Positions 36,201 to 46,104 are shown, counted from the stretch's first letter. The stretch is 64,000 bases of DNA from Pedobacter riviphilus (GCF_014692875.1 NZ_CP061171.1:2852001-2916000), one strand, 5' to 3'. Notes: generated from the sequence alone by a model not told the origin. A program made the numbers and translations.

Positions 36201-38078
36201 ATATGGCTGAAATGCTCCTCCTGGGTATCTACTGATAAGTTTCTCTACATCATACGAGATAGTAGCCGGACCAGTAAAAGTTGCATTATAAGTAGCGGTT
36301 GCGCTTAAATTTAAATTGCTGCCACTAAAAACAAATTGCTTAGGATTTATGAGGTCTACATTAACCTGTTGAGACGAAGGTTTATTGGGTAAAGCATCTA
36401 CATTAGCTGGTGTACCAGCTGCCAATGCTGTAGCGATTGTTTTACCTGCTGCATTTACATAACTTACCGATGTTTGTCCGTTTGCATCTATCACTGTATT
36501 TTTAAGATAGTGATCTGCATAACCTACATCATTTCCAAATAATCGGTCTAACTCCCACTGACTTGGTCTATCGTAAAAATATTGTGTGGTATGTTTTTCA
36601 GTTTGCCCTGGTTGAAAAACCTGACCAACACCTCCCTGAGATTTTATTCTGCCGGTGTTATCTGGTGTATACTCTGTAACCGAGATGGGATAACCTCCTG
36701 CATTGGGAATATATTTATTATATAGTTTTTGACTATATGGCGCAGTTGATAAAAACTGGTTATTACCCGAATAGTATTTAGATGCACCATATTCAGTACT
36801 TAACGGATCAGGCGTAATTTCGCAATTTACAATATTTAGGTTAGCGAAGTTGTAACTGGCACCAGCATTGTTTCTATTAAATGCTGGAAAATAGTGTAGG
36901 TATTGAACAGCAGTATTTTCATCTTTAAACGGCGCCGGTAATATGCTTGCTGCAGTACGGCCAAACTTATCGTAAATATTTTCCTGTACTACAGCAACAT
37001 TATCGAAATTGTTAAGTGTAGCGGTTTGCCGGTTGCGTAAAGTACCATCAAAATAACTAACTACTTCTTTTTTCTTTCCATCTTCGGCGTAAGTTGCTGC
37101 GTATTGCCAATTTAAATTTTGCTGATGCCAGGGGGTTTCCCATACTGCATATGAGATATCATCCTCTTTCTTATAAAACCAATTACCCTCATCTCTAAGC
37201 CCATCGGGCATATAGGCAACCTGCCTCATCCTAACGGCAATGTACTTGGAATTGTAAATTAATGAAATGGTATAATTTTCCTGGTGTGTGGTAACCCTAG
37301 TGGCATTATTACGGAACATTTGGGCAATTTGCTCATTATCATAGTAATTACCTTGATGAAGAGCAGCGGCCATTTGTCCAAATTCACCATCTTCATCTAT
37401 GGGTACCCATTCTATATCGTATTCTTGGGCACCAACAATAGGAGACCACGACAATGCAAGCTGATGATTATTATTTGTTGGTGCACTTGATGTACTTAAA
37501 CGTTGCATAGCTCCACCAGAACCACTCCCTTGAGTTGTTTGTCCGTTTATACCTAGAAATAGGTACTTTTTAAAAGCATAAGTACGATCTATATTAATCT
37601 GATTGGTTAATTGCAGAACTGGTGGAAGCTGATTGCCATATTCAGGACTGCTAATATCCAATACATATACCTTTACATAGTATCCGTTTTCGAAAGCATA
37701 AGTGGCAGTTCCTTTATAGGTAGCGCCTGATTTTTTATCGTAGTTAACTAAAAGAAATGCCGAATCAATACGTGTTGGCTCTACCTGTGTTGGGCTGCTA
37801 AAATATTCTACCCTGAACTTTAATTTGCAGCTGAAAGACTGGCTAATATTTTGATCTGCTAAAATCTGTAACGTAATTGCGTTGTGTACCGATATGTTGG
37901 TAATTTCGCTCCAGTTAAAGGCTGGATTTTTAAATTTCTCATCCTTTACTAAAACCGAATCGCCGACTTTGATTGTGCCTTTCAAAAAATTTTGATAAGG
38001 TTCTACAGCAGCAAATACATGTTGTTGAAGGAGCAACAACAAGGATAAAGCAAAAATAAACCGAAGTGTTTTTAACAT
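30255..38078 (-). CDS. Giant RHS-repeat protein (toxin carrier)
   Basis: This 2607-residue protein has a signal peptide (FALSLLLLLQQHVFAA) and fibronectin-like segments. A region of the Bacteroidota RHS N-terminal type follows (VVSYFDGTLRNRQTATL, YDKFGRTAASILPAP). Then come long unassigned beta-rich parts, a LamG-like domain near 1755-1895, and YD repeats from about 1950. The RHS-associated core ends RYGFNGKEND, YDARLGRFRSVDP, PYQFASNNPIENIDLDGLEG at about residue 2572. Such proteins form a hollow shell around a toxic C-terminus. With the probable missing base restored near 30271 it continues into 29605-30237, giving about 2824 residues. It starts 212 bp after the operon that ends at 38291. 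Confidence 0.92.
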   Translation of the reverse strand: MLKTLRFIFALSLLLLLQQHVFAAVEPYQNFLKGTIKVGDSVLVKDEKFKNPAFNWSEITNISVHNAITLQILADQNISQSFSCKLKFRVEYFSSPTQVEPTRIDSAFLLVNYDKKSGATYKGTATYAFENGYYVKVYVLDISSPEYGNQLPPVLQLTNQINIDRTYAFKKYLFLGINGQTTQGSGSGGAMQRLSTSSAPTNNNHQLALSWSPIVGAQEYDIEWVPIDEDGEFGQMAAALHQGNYYDNEQIAQMFRNNATRVTTHQENYTISLIYNSKYIAVRMRQVAYMPDGLRDEGNWFYKKEDDISYAVWETPWHQQNLNWQYAATYAEDGKKKEVVSYFDGTLRNRQTATLNNFDNVAVVQENIYDKFGRTAASILPAPFKDENTAVQYLHYFPAFNRNNAGASYNFANLNIVNCEITPDPLSTEYGASKYYSGNNQFLSTAPYSQKLYNKYIPNAGGYPISVTEYTPDNTGRIKSQGGVGQVFQPGQTEKHTTQYFYDRPSQWELDRLFGNDVGYADHYLKNTVIDANGQTSVSYVNAAGKTIATALAAGTPANVDALPNKPSSQQVNVDLINPKQFVFSGSNLNLSATATYNATFTGPATISYDVEKLISRYPGGAFQPYSNAYYDLQITVKDDCGNTIYPTSTVLPPPTIAIGSKTSDQTAIGLATGSLAINFNKIGAYYITFDLKLSKDVIEKYTKAYVTEGQGNGTLKKKQFYVLQQLAKADFSGCFSDCKTAKENLGSQVEFTAMFNARLDSLGERDNLLDYATYISGLYAVLNSYVNSLETACASTPASPCDIYRKPMLADVSPGGQYAPLDANGNLTELSINVLKIYFKHGVFNDNDNVTDPEYQVTKVDGKVTTPYATGFTLEDLVKYWKPIWAEQFLQYHPEHCKLLFCGLNVASKIWDNKLEEKTAAVAGYSYTNASNWLLNNDPFFNGGLGAGEINNMAADLANYSSNVLARPYAVKNLSQVVDFMLYCTNGNTNTSNDTDNWTNCTPNNSCRVNDREWEMYRRMYLDLKNKYVAKVSKAYCGTSACTIGTPVSLAPPTNPGTHTVRDLSGYDQTGEVSFTTYDSIYNGLQDIMYVRGGTSDPNSVVSNFSIERPLSGGYVYFTRGTFHSHIDIVNLMSNSAPVSYDNVWEYYSGNYTWSNAVFVDGNTYTNGGTNGGEYYRDYFDCRVIFNLNTWQHDPLGSLGAEYSKTVRYYDDFYIYGPNNYAWYPNSTVEISYGLGGTGFPNFLNPNYIPTSTPCNVYSSKISRFDNVDYTIPTLDDGQQDTKVHADLAAQLTDACTGNADTWMEKLAPGLVNYANLTQQLRANLIELCSRGGDFEHPFGASSFAVTDNNPALMINGHACSNVVDVIKYTLGLNANNPFTNDLNPWLLDGFYPSEVKQQATDMVISATSSDICDKITALTNAANGQPLFTYLKNTYGNAMTLTQGALDTLLNGCNNCRYLLAKDIQLPVFLQPKANGCITKGEYNTALAEMNSLFTSTPNTSWSNYPTILTNFMNYKFGFVMGYDQYKSFADDSNKAMLCNEPPFVPVPEDVFACARSLINVAFSQGEELYNAYIAEERAKFINAYISTAASAKANVRLQAEQQLYHYTLYYYDLAGNLVRTVPPEGVVLLGDTEIKEVGRNRDGLVNENCNYNGPATASDRNTALGSLSTALQGTGNNAIEMWLYAGNPGARQFIATTPDMKYLLQACQNGNLVNVDIFTLNQTAASSVAITLSNHVTADVSSIIPLQPWSHIVVQGADLARGALQIWINGKQYAAVTGAPAAGCGWAISTNGSGNVVMPDNFALLKYLRIYQNRLMTGDEIAKNANSPCFGVVDVNNPYNYRFNVPAPGDPTTIADNSTQETQFHGIYPAHVLTTTYTYNATNQVVQQSTPDGGISKFWYDKLSRLTFSQNAKQLDNNDYSYTRYDETLGRITEVGQKHNGYSLGAPGYLVNSNGKFLDQFDILNINFSGTNSQITNTVYDAPSTISGSVIGLTQNNLRKRVTASIYRENGSDVNFNATYYSYDVAGNVKTLYQQVKGLGLKRLDYEYDLVSGKVNFLAYQHNPDPSTAAFKDRFYYKYEYDAENRLTKAYTATQANVSSYGFGSTLSAPYQRLNASYQYYLHGPLARMELGPEGALVQGVDYAYTLQGWLKGVNGSTLNTNDIGNDGTDIAKDALAYSLGYYQGDYSPIVAGNAFNYKHQANNGNIAGRNFYNGNISNSTYAIAEINNGATVGYTYGYDQLNRLKNVNQQALGGVNDWSFDAANSAFKESFIYDANGNISSLSRNSQSGPMDNLSYHYNTDANGRLKNNQLLSVTDTEGITNGTDIGNSNYTYDLIGNLTGDTGEGITNIQWSVYGKIKQITKNSGNIVYTYDAAGNRVSKQVGNGASTFYVRDAQGNALAVYDNAGNTSNWREQDLYGSSRLGMWKPNINLAVQSGGDVWATTGNITYELNNHLGNTMATITDKQIPVSGGFKAEVLTAGDYYAFGMAMKGRDFTNPGAQAYRYGFNGKENDAEVNGQQDYGMRIYDARLGRFRSVDPITAEYPELTPYQFASNNPIENIDLDGLEGVPAKFNLDKGTYSVAQSSTYKKPAQPIIKAKPLLR

Positions 38079-38290
38079 ATTCTTTTTTTATTCTGATACT
38101 TAATATTTTTGTAGCTAATTGTTTAGCCTATTTATTCTTTAATTAGATTTGCTTCTGTCAGCTGAAATAATGCAAATTAAATTTCGAAATGATTGGTACC
38201 GTCTTAACGGGCTCAATAATCCTTAAATAGATCCTTCATCATACCAATACTTATAAAATGATAGCTATAAATTGTAGTCGATCATTTAAC

Positions 38291-39091
38291 TTACCGCAGC
38301 TCGGGAAGTACTATTAATTCGTAATCCTTATACTTTTCTGCGGGTACATAGCTCTGTGGCTGTTTTTTTTCAACAAAGCGGCCTACATGGAATAAACTTG
38401 CATTTACCTGTGTGTCGGTCATAATTTCGAAACTGACCTTTTTATCTTTTTTATTGTTTAGGGGATCATCAAAATTACTTAAGCGCATTACAATCTTATT
38501 TGGCTTTAACGTAAGCGAATCGTAGGTTAACTCATATAATTTGCAGGTAATGTGCGTCGGGTTTATCAGAGAAATAGTCCAATATTGTTTATCTGTACGC
38601 CTATCCCATAACTGGTATTTCTCCTCTTTAAACTGCTTTATCAGGTTAGATAGATCTGGAAAAACTAGCGGTGCCATCTCCCCCTTATTTTTGCCCAACA
38701 TTATCTTTTTCTGGGCATGATCAACATAAACGAGTAGGCCATCCGCATTTATGGTTTCTGTTTGTCCTGATTGATAATAATATTGATCACCCTGTTTTTG
38801 ATATATATAACCCAGATTGTGAAGGTTCTGAGTAGAATCTACAGGATTTGTAATGTTAATTTTTCCTGTTACTTTAAACTTCACGCCACTCGGATTAACC
38901 ATTACCGAAATCTTAGTGAATTTTTCTACCAGTTTGGGATCAATATCTGTCTCCTTTTGCACGATGGCCGTTGTTGGCCAATCGTTGTGCTGTGTGAATC
39001 CCTTGATCAGGCTTGTTCCACCATAAGCAATTAAGCAGATGCCAAAAACAGAAATGCCAATAAAAAATATACTTTTATAAATTCTTTTCAT
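38291..39091 (-). CDS. Membrane-anchored protein of unknown function in the RHS operon
   Basis: This 266-residue protein has one N-terminal transmembrane segment or uncleaved signal (IFFIGISVFGICLIAYGG), then a periplasmic beta-rich domain. The alternating pattern (VKFKVTGKINI, KIMLGKNKG, YWTISLINPTHI) recalls LolA/VioE-like lipoprotein-binding folds, but this is only a resemblance. The stop of the large upstream gene is 1 bp away, so it is part of the same operon. Its role with the RHS proteins is unknown. Confidence 0.65.
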   Translation of the reverse strand: MKRIYKSIFFIGISVFGICLIAYGGTSLIKGFTQHNDWPTTAIVQKETDIDPKLVEKFTKISVMVNPSGVKFKVTGKINITNPVDSTQNLHNLGYIYQKQGDQYYYQSGQTETINADGLLVYVDHAQKKIMLGKNKGEMAPLVFPDLSNLIKQFKEEKYQLWDRRTDKQYWTISLINPTHITCKLYELTYDSLTLKPNKIVMRLSNFDDPLNNKKDKKVSFEIMTDTQVNASLFHVGRFVEKKQPQSYVPAEKYKDYELIVLPELR

Positions 39092-39092
39092 C

Positions 39093-42000
39093 TTAATTAC
39101 TTGCTGTTATTCTTTTACGGTATGAAGAATGGTTTTCTTTAATAGTTGCTATTCCCCTTTCGGTTTCTTTTTTCACACGGATTAATGAGCCTTCATCATC
39201 ATACTCATAAAATGTAGCAAAAGCATTTTCATCAAGCTCAGCCATCAGCTTGTAATTCTTCTCATTATACACATAGGTTTTCATATGTGCATCATTAGGA
39301 TGGATACGGATATCATCCAAATAAACCACAGTACCACTAGTTGGATAGATGTTTACGTCAAAGCGGTTGTTGCCAGAGCTAGAGGGAAGACTGAAGGTAC
39401 CTACAACCTGTTTCCAACCTTCTACGGCTGCTTTAAAGTTAAGGTATACGGGAGTAGATGCATTGGCATTACCCACATTTACAGCAACCCTAATATCTCT
39501 ATCCAGCGGTTGATTATCCTTGATCCAAAATGAGATAAGATAGGGATTGCCCGGCTTTGGCTCGAAGCCGCTGGGGTAAAGGCCGAAAGTAGGCATTAAG
39601 CTAAACTCGTACTTGCTGGTTTTTGTCAGGTAGGGCTTATTAACATCTTTTTGCTCGGTGAAATGTTTTTTGGTTGATAACCGAATGCCGGTATTTGGCA
39701 ACCGTAGAGAATAATTACCAGAGTGTGCCTCAGCAGATACCCTAAATGTATTGTCGCCGGGATAAGCAACAAAAGGCTGTCCATTTATTAAAGTAAGCTC
39801 TTTTGTCGCGCTCGTGTCGGGCACAGTATTCATTCTAGAAACATCCTCAAAACTATTCGAGAAAATTTCTCTCCTCATGGCATTCGATGCTACAGCGGAA
39901 GGCAGTGCGCCGGCAAAATCGAAACTGGCAGCACTATATCTTTTTAAAGCATCCTGATTTTCTGCTTCCTGACCGTATTTATCGTATTGCTTAATGGTAT
40001 TGGTACTCACCCATTTTGTAGCAGATGTATTGGTAACCCAATCGCCATTTTGAACAATCCAATACGACTTAAAAAAGTTTAGATAACCTGAATTCGATAC
40101 GTTTATACCTTTTTTACCTGATGTTAAAATATTATCATAAGACCTGTTTTCCTGATAAACATTCTGCTGATATGGTCGCCAGTTTCCTTTCATCCCATGA
40201 ACAAAGGGATTAAAATAGGTTTCATAGGTAAAACGCCATGTTTTGACACCATTAATCGTTCTAAAGGTTTGAAAATTTAATTGATTAGCGAGTAGATTTC
40301 CAGTAGAAAAAACAGTATTTAGGCTTGAAGCACTTGTTGCAGTTCTTAACTCGTTTTCGGTATTTTTATATATTTCAACCGACATAACCCCTGGATTTTC
40401 GGCCCAACTGTTATGTGGATTATATATATACCCATAATGGTCTATATTATAGCCTTCAATTTCTATCGTATGATATCCTTCATTCAAATATTTCGAACGA
40501 AGTGACCAGTAGTCAGTATTGTTAAAGCTATTATCGATAAAGTTGACCTCATCAATTTTTATATTTAATCTATCATCACCGGCAAAACCTACATAATAGT
40601 AATCACTTTTATCAACATAAAAAGTTGTTTTAAATCCGATAGCTTCGTTAAGACTTTCAGGTATGCCTGTGTCTGGCCAGATGCCCGTATTGCTTTCTCT
40701 ATGTCTTAGATAATCGTTATTGAATCTGGCCCATTCACCTTCCAAATCCCCTTCGCCAAAACTTTCTACGTAAATACGGCAATTTTGCGAACCATGACCG
40801 GAATGTGTAGGTGCCAATATATATTTAAACTGACTTAATTTATTTTCCTTAATTTCAGTAGCCTGGCCTGTTCCGTCTACAGGCCATTCATCACTGTAAA
40901 CTGTTGATGAGGCATTAAATACTTTTAGCGCTGAAAGCTCATTTGATGAAGCAATAGAGAGTACACCATCTTGAATAGGGTTATTTAGGCAGACAATGTT
41001 TTGTGCACTGGCATCTAATATATTTCGGAAACCTGAGCGCACTACTTTGAAGCTGTGATTTAAATCACCCCCTGTAATTGATGATAATCTTGCTCCTTTC
41101 TTATCTACAAGAATTTTACTCGGCTCAGCCCAAAAATATAATGGGCTTCCATCTATATTAACTGCCGGCCTATTATCTACAGCCCAATAATGCAGGCCTG
41201 TACCAAGATTCACCAATTCGTCTCCCTGGGTTAATAGATAACCATGCGGGCTAACCTCAAAATTGTTATTAAGTGTTACATTTTGCAGTAACATGCCAAT
41301 ATTTTGATAAGCCCCCCCCATTCTACGGTATGGCCAATATGCTGGTAGGTTTACGGTATAATAATTTTTGTTAAATTCATTCTGTGTTTTGGTAACCAAC
41401 GGCGCCCCTGTAGTACCATCATAAGCTACATTTTCTACTGTTATTGAAGAGCCGTTCTCCTTTTTAGTAACTTTTGATAATATTCCATTGGTTTGTATAA
41501 CCTTTACCGCGCATGCAGATCGGAATAATTTATATTCGTTGTTTGCATTTACAGGAAGATGCGGAAGCGGCACAATAATGAACCCAACGTGTATTATATC
41601 TGCACCGATACCAACTGATGTACCAGAATTTATACTCTCCTGCTCCCTAAAGTCGGTAAAGAACTCTATATCCCTGCCAACCACTGCATCAACTACATCT
41701 CCATTACGCTTTACAACTTTAACTTTATTGTTAAGTTTTAAAGATTTTTCTTTTTCATTATCTACCTGGTAGTGGTACTCATTAGAAGAAATTTCTGCTG
41801 AAGAAGCGTTAAATACCCGATCTGCACTGGGCTTGCCATGCATATCATTTAACTCAATACTATATCCTTGAGACATGGTTTGCTCTTCGATACTTTCTGT
41901 TTGAAACCAGGAGTATTGAGCTTTTGGTCTGGAATTTTGGGATTCGATAGGCAAAACAGTAACCCTGACAGGAAAATCTTTAGCGGTGTAAAATTCGTGT

Positions 42001-45000
42001 ACGGTATAACCTGTTGCCGGAATATTGGGCTGCGCACCCGTGCCTTCCAAATCTTTTACAACAATTCTGCTATAACCAACGCTTGGTGCGGGGTATAATG
42101 ATTCGCCAAAAGGTGCTTCTAGCTCAAAAAAGTTATTTACGGCGCCTTTTATTTTTTGAATGTAGGGTATGGGTTGTTTTAATGCATTCTCATCGTTTCC
42201 AACAGAGGGCTCGTAAGTTGCAACACCACTACTAATAGTACGTCCATCATCACCTTTTGTGGTATACTCATAACGCTGACCATAAGTACCTTTTGGAGCC
42301 TTTCCATCAGTAAATGTGTCCCAATCATCCTCGATCTGGATCTGTTTCACCCTTGCACCACCTCCTGTTTTGGATGTACTTGCTTTAGCGATTCTGGCAA
42401 AACTTTGGGCCGGATAAAAATTCTCACAGAAGCCTTTTCCTCCTCCTCTCGCAGCCCTGCTGTAAAAACCTTGCCATAGTTCGCTCAAATTTCTTGTCGC
42501 ACTTGAAATTGCTTTCCATACTGCAGCTATACCAGGAGTACCATTTGATACCCTATTTTCATATCCGGGATAGGCATATCTAGGATATTCGTTTTTTAAT
42601 TTTTGCCAGGCAGCAAAACGGATTGGATTAGTGGTTACCTCATCTTCCGTAACGTCTGCAAGTTCAATAGTTGCATGATTGTTTGAAACATTTACATGCT
42701 TTACCTTGGCGTATGCCGATACAAAATCGTTATCGTTTCCTTCGCTAGGTGCATTTGAGGTGCTCATTTTAATGGCCGATTTCGTATATATATAATCTGA
42801 ACCATTTAGATATACCCTTTTAAACCAATCAGTTGCATCTCCTGTATCTGTTTCAGGAGGAGTTGAATCGATAGGTAAAACGATCGAATTATGGGTATCG
42901 GTTATGTTTTTCCCCGCAACAAAGTCAAAAGGCACCATGGTTGTAGCCTTTTTATCCTGTACATAAGCATAATCATCAGCTTCATAGGTTACATTAATCT
43001 TTCCTCCTGAAGGTAGTTCAATTCTATTTAGATGCCATAAAGCTGCTGCCTGATCAGCTCTTTCCCTGTTTTGATCTGAATAAGGATATTGTTCGTTGTT
43101 TAATGAACCGTAGTTGTTAGCTTGATTTTTATATACACCCCATCGGTCTACCATTTGAGCGCCATAAGCTGCGTTCGCGTCATAATGAAAAACATAGGGA
43201 TGATTAGCTCCTTTTTGTGTAGAGCCATATTCGAACCACACTTGCTCTAAAGTAAGTTTTCCTCCTCCATTAACAGTATTTGGTACACCAGGACAAAGAT
43301 TGTAGTTATATTTAAACTTTATCACCTTAATGGGCCTATCCATATTGGCTCTACTATACAACCGTATTTCTCTTAAACGTTTCTGTCTTACAGACGGATC
43401 TTTAGCCCCATCAACATTCTGAACACCTAATGCATCCTCTCTATCCTCGGTTATGAAATAGGCAATTTTTGTTTTTGATTCGATAGAATGAACATAATAT
43501 ATCTCCTTCTCTCCATAAATAATACTCCCTTTATCGTCTTTAGGATCGGCAAGTAAACCTCTATTTAAAGCAGCCTCAGGATTGCTACCTAAATTATATG
43601 GCGTGCGCCATTTATAGGAATCAATTTTAGAATAATTAAATTTAATAGCTGTACCATTATCATCAGGGGTAATGCCATCCCCTTCTTTATCCACATAATC
43701 AGGAGAGAGTATACCGGTTAAGAGGTAGCTACTGGCATAGCCAGGCTGCGTATCCCAATGAAAATAGTTATCAGTGCCATTAACCCCAGATGTGTTAACA
43801 TTATATAAATTACTAGAAGAGACCCGTCCATTTGTATTATTTACACCATTATCAACGGCAAAGGTAATTTCTTCCTGTCGTTTATTATAAACAGGCAAAC
43901 CATATACACTTCTTTGTCCTTGCTCATTTAAAACAGTTATTTCGGAAATATGGTGTGCCTTTCTGAATTCGTTATTTATCCGGCTACTAGAATCGGGGAT
44001 GATAGATAAATTTGGATAAAACGCCCCGAAATTATTAAACGGATAATTTTTTATCATTTTATCTAACCCAGCCTTACTTGCTTCGGCAGCTGTAAGATAA
44101 CTTATTGCTGTACTTTGTTCTTGTCTCTTATTCTTTTCAATCCGATCGTTTACCTGATAGATGTTACTGGCAATAGAATTGCTCGTTTTAAATGCTGCAT
44201 TTGCAGTTTTTCCCCAGGTATTTATCATTAAAGGTTCTGTACCATGGATTTTATCATGCATGGCTACATCTTCAATATTCTTTTCATCAGGTTTACGAAA
44301 AAACACGTGTTGTTTTTGAGGTTCATTAATGTCTTGATCTTGAAAATCACCTTTAGTTGCATATGCATTATCCCGGGTCCATTTCCCTGTTGTATTCGTT
44401 GCGGATTGCTTAAATAGCGTAAACCCAATATGCGTATTGGTAAAACCAAATCCCAAATCAACACCGAAAGAATTATTTTTTGAGCCGTCTACCGCCTGAT
44501 TATCGTAAAACATACCTGATCCACCCCGGTAAAGCCTAAATTGACCCGAGCCCACTTGGCTATTGAAAGTAAAGATATCGGGTGTTGCAATGGGCAAAGC
44601 CAGATTTGGTAATTCTGGGATGATAGGATTTTCTTTCTCCCTGATAAAATCATGCAGTGCGTTTACATCGTTTTTCCCTCTTTCTGAATACAAAAAGCCA
44701 TATTCCGGATTTTTCGCATGATGATTTGCAACCCACAGCTTTTTCCAATAACCTGTAGCACCACCACCCCAAAAGATAGCGGTCTCTGATGGACCAGCAT
44801 CTACGCTAAATGAATAATTTTCAGAAGCGTAAGCTTTTTGCACCTTAAGTTGTATAGGTTCTGTATTGTAAGAAACCGATCCATTAAAAACATTTAAAGC
44901 AGCTGAGTTAGCGCCAAAATTGAATGTTTTTAAACCCGCCCTACTATTATAACCTAAACTGGAAGTGAGGCCAGAATTTATGGCTTGTTTTTCATCTCTA

Positions 45001-45683
45001 TTACTAGCAATTGAGGCAGAGATATATGGTGAAACGTCTACTCCCGAAGCTGTATTTGATAAAACCCCGAGCCCTAAATTAGAAGTAAGCAGGCCGCTAC
45101 TTCCAAATGAATACGATATACCAGCATTGGCTCCGATTTCTGCTCCAATACCTGTATAATTGTCGCTAAAAATACCGAACGTAAATGAACCGCTAATTTT
45201 AAGTTTTTTACCAGCCAGGTCTTTTGTTTCTGAAGCTAAGCGGTTTACGTACTTACCTCTTACTTCCATTTTTCCCGTTAGCCTTCCTCCAACGGTAATT
45301 CTATCCCTATTCTGCTGCTCGGTTAAAAGTAAATCTCCATTAAAATCGTCGGGTATACCTCTTAGTTGCCTATTAATGGAACCCACATTTAAATTCCAAC
45401 CTAAGCCAACCCAACTGGCCTCATCATCCATACTTACGCCCGATTGATAATTTAAATTAACAGGATAACCATCTATATCCATTAAAGGGATATTATACTT
45501 AAAATCGCCACTAAAAACATCAACCATATCAGAAACACCAGCTGGTTGAAAAGATTGGCTTTCTGGTTGTGATGGTCCGGATGTCAAAGCATAAGCTGAA
45601 AATGGTTCAATTAAATTTAAAACCCAAACGGCCAATAAAACTCTGGCAATTTTTTTTGTATTACTCCTAAATCTATTATTCAT
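39093..45683 (-). CDS. Giant SpvB-like / RHS-partner protein
   Basis: This 2196-residue protein has a long basic leader with a signal (RVLLAVWVLNLIEPFSAYA). Directly after it comes the SpvB/TcaC-like shell start: VFSGDFKYNIPLMDIDG, LNYQSG, WVGLGWNLNVGSINR. A PA14-like segment lies near 1720-1820 (YYYVGFAGDDRLNI, GYHTIEIEGYN), a carbohydrate-binding-like jelly roll near 2000-2110, and the last 60 residues contain YD-like repeats (YEYDDEGSLIRVKKETERG). In Tc toxins an SpvB-containing TcB and an RHS TcC close into one shell; this gene and 30255-38078 look like such a split pair. That parallel is inference. Confidence 0.85.
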   Translation of the reverse strand: MNNRFRSNTKKIARVLLAVWVLNLIEPFSAYALTSGPSQPESQSFQPAGVSDMVDVFSGDFKYNIPLMDIDGYPVNLNYQSGVSMDDEASWVGLGWNLNVGSINRQLRGIPDDFNGDLLLTEQQNRDRITVGGRLTGKMEVRGKYVNRLASETKDLAGKKLKISGSFTFGIFSDNYTGIGAEIGANAGISYSFGSSGLLTSNLGLGVLSNTASGVDVSPYISASIASNRDEKQAINSGLTSSLGYNSRAGLKTFNFGANSAALNVFNGSVSYNTEPIQLKVQKAYASENYSFSVDAGPSETAIFWGGGATGYWKKLWVANHHAKNPEYGFLYSERGKNDVNALHDFIREKENPIIPELPNLALPIATPDIFTFNSQVGSGQFRLYRGGSGMFYDNQAVDGSKNNSFGVDLGFGFTNTHIGFTLFKQSATNTTGKWTRDNAYATKGDFQDQDINEPQKQHVFFRKPDEKNIEDVAMHDKIHGTEPLMINTWGKTANAAFKTSNSIASNIYQVNDRIEKNKRQEQSTAISYLTAAEASKAGLDKMIKNYPFNNFGAFYPNLSIIPDSSSRINNEFRKAHHISEITVLNEQGQRSVYGLPVYNKRQEEITFAVDNGVNNTNGRVSSSNLYNVNTSGVNGTDNYFHWDTQPGYASSYLLTGILSPDYVDKEGDGITPDDNGTAIKFNYSKIDSYKWRTPYNLGSNPEAALNRGLLADPKDDKGSIIYGEKEIYYVHSIESKTKIAYFITEDREDALGVQNVDGAKDPSVRQKRLREIRLYSRANMDRPIKVIKFKYNYNLCPGVPNTVNGGGKLTLEQVWFEYGSTQKGANHPYVFHYDANAAYGAQMVDRWGVYKNQANNYGSLNNEQYPYSDQNRERADQAAALWHLNRIELPSGGKINVTYEADDYAYVQDKKATTMVPFDFVAGKNITDTHNSIVLPIDSTPPETDTGDATDWFKRVYLNGSDYIYTKSAIKMSTSNAPSEGNDNDFVSAYAKVKHVNVSNNHATIELADVTEDEVTTNPIRFAAWQKLKNEYPRYAYPGYENRVSNGTPGIAAVWKAISSATRNLSELWQGFYSRAARGGGKGFCENFYPAQSFARIAKASTSKTGGGARVKQIQIEDDWDTFTDGKAPKGTYGQRYEYTTKGDDGRTISSGVATYEPSVGNDENALKQPIPYIQKIKGAVNNFFELEAPFGESLYPAPSVGYSRIVVKDLEGTGAQPNIPATGYTVHEFYTAKDFPVRVTVLPIESQNSRPKAQYSWFQTESIEEQTMSQGYSIELNDMHGKPSADRVFNASSAEISSNEYHYQVDNEKEKSLKLNNKVKVVKRNGDVVDAVVGRDIEFFTDFREQESINSGTSVGIGADIIHVGFIIVPLPHLPVNANNEYKLFRSACAVKVIQTNGILSKVTKKENGSSITVENVAYDGTTGAPLVTKTQNEFNKNYYTVNLPAYWPYRRMGGAYQNIGMLLQNVTLNNNFEVSPHGYLLTQGDELVNLGTGLHYWAVDNRPAVNIDGSPLYFWAEPSKILVDKKGARLSSITGGDLNHSFKVVRSGFRNILDASAQNIVCLNNPIQDGVLSIASSNELSALKVFNASSTVYSDEWPVDGTGQATEIKENKLSQFKYILAPTHSGHGSQNCRIYVESFGEGDLEGEWARFNNDYLRHRESNTGIWPDTGIPESLNEAIGFKTTFYVDKSDYYYVGFAGDDRLNIKIDEVNFIDNSFNNTDYWSLRSKYLNEGYHTIEIEGYNIDHYGYIYNPHNSWAENPGVMSVEIYKNTENELRTATSASSLNTVFSTGNLLANQLNFQTFRTINGVKTWRFTYETYFNPFVHGMKGNWRPYQQNVYQENRSYDNILTSGKKGINVSNSGYLNFFKSYWIVQNGDWVTNTSATKWVSTNTIKQYDKYGQEAENQDALKRYSAASFDFAGALPSAVASNAMRREIFSNSFEDVSRMNTVPDTSATKELTLINGQPFVAYPGDNTFRVSAEAHSGNYSLRLPNTGIRLSTKKHFTEQKDVNKPYLTKTSKYEFSLMPTFGLYPSGFEPKPGNPYLISFWIKDNQPLDRDIRVAVNVGNANASTPVYLNFKAAVEGWKQVVGTFSLPSSSGNNRFDVNIYPTSGTVVYLDDIRIHPNDAHMKTYVYNEKNYKLMAELDENAFATFYEYDDEGSLIRVKKETERGIATIKENHSSYRKRITASN

Positions 45684-45684
45684 T

Positions 45685-46104
45685 CTACTTTACCCTCAAT
45701 TGATAGGTTTTTCCATTAATATTTTTTGCACTAAAAACAAATGTCCCTACTGTTTCTGCTATTTCTACCTTATCAAATAGCACCACATATTCAAAGCAAT
45801 TTTTTATTCCATTGGCTACTGGAACAACACCAACTGGATATATTTTTTCAAGACCTTTTAACTTGTAAAAACTGCTATCCTGCCCATAGGCCATCACCTC
45901 AATTATTTTTTTTGCACCTTGATCGCTCAATTTCATCTGATTAAAAATCCGTACCTGATAGGCTATTTTCGTTGAATCGTCTACAGCATCTTCTTGTTTT
46001 ACCTGTATCATTAAATCTTTATCCTGCTGTTTAACTGAAGTAGTTTTTCTTTTGCAGGCAGATAAAGCAAGCATAAACAGTACTATAAAATATATTTTCC
46101 TCAT
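45685..46104 (-). CDS. Small lipoprotein in the RHS operon
   Basis: This 139-residue protein has a lipobox (LALSAC, Cys17) followed by a basic, then acidic stretch and a single beta-rich domain. Its ATG overlaps the stop of the TANFOR-like gene by 4 bp (ATGA), and its stop is 1 bp before the start of the SpvB-like gene. No family was recognised. An accessory role at the outer membrane or periplasm is likely from its lipid anchor and position. Confidence 0.7.
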   Translation of the reverse strand: MRKIYFIVLFMLALSACKRKTTSVKQQDKDLMIQVKQEDAVDDSTKIAYQVRIFNQMKLSDQGAKKIIEVMAYGQDSSFYKLKGLEKIYPVGVVPVANGIKNCFEYVVLFDKVEIAETVGTFVFSAKNINGKTYQLRVK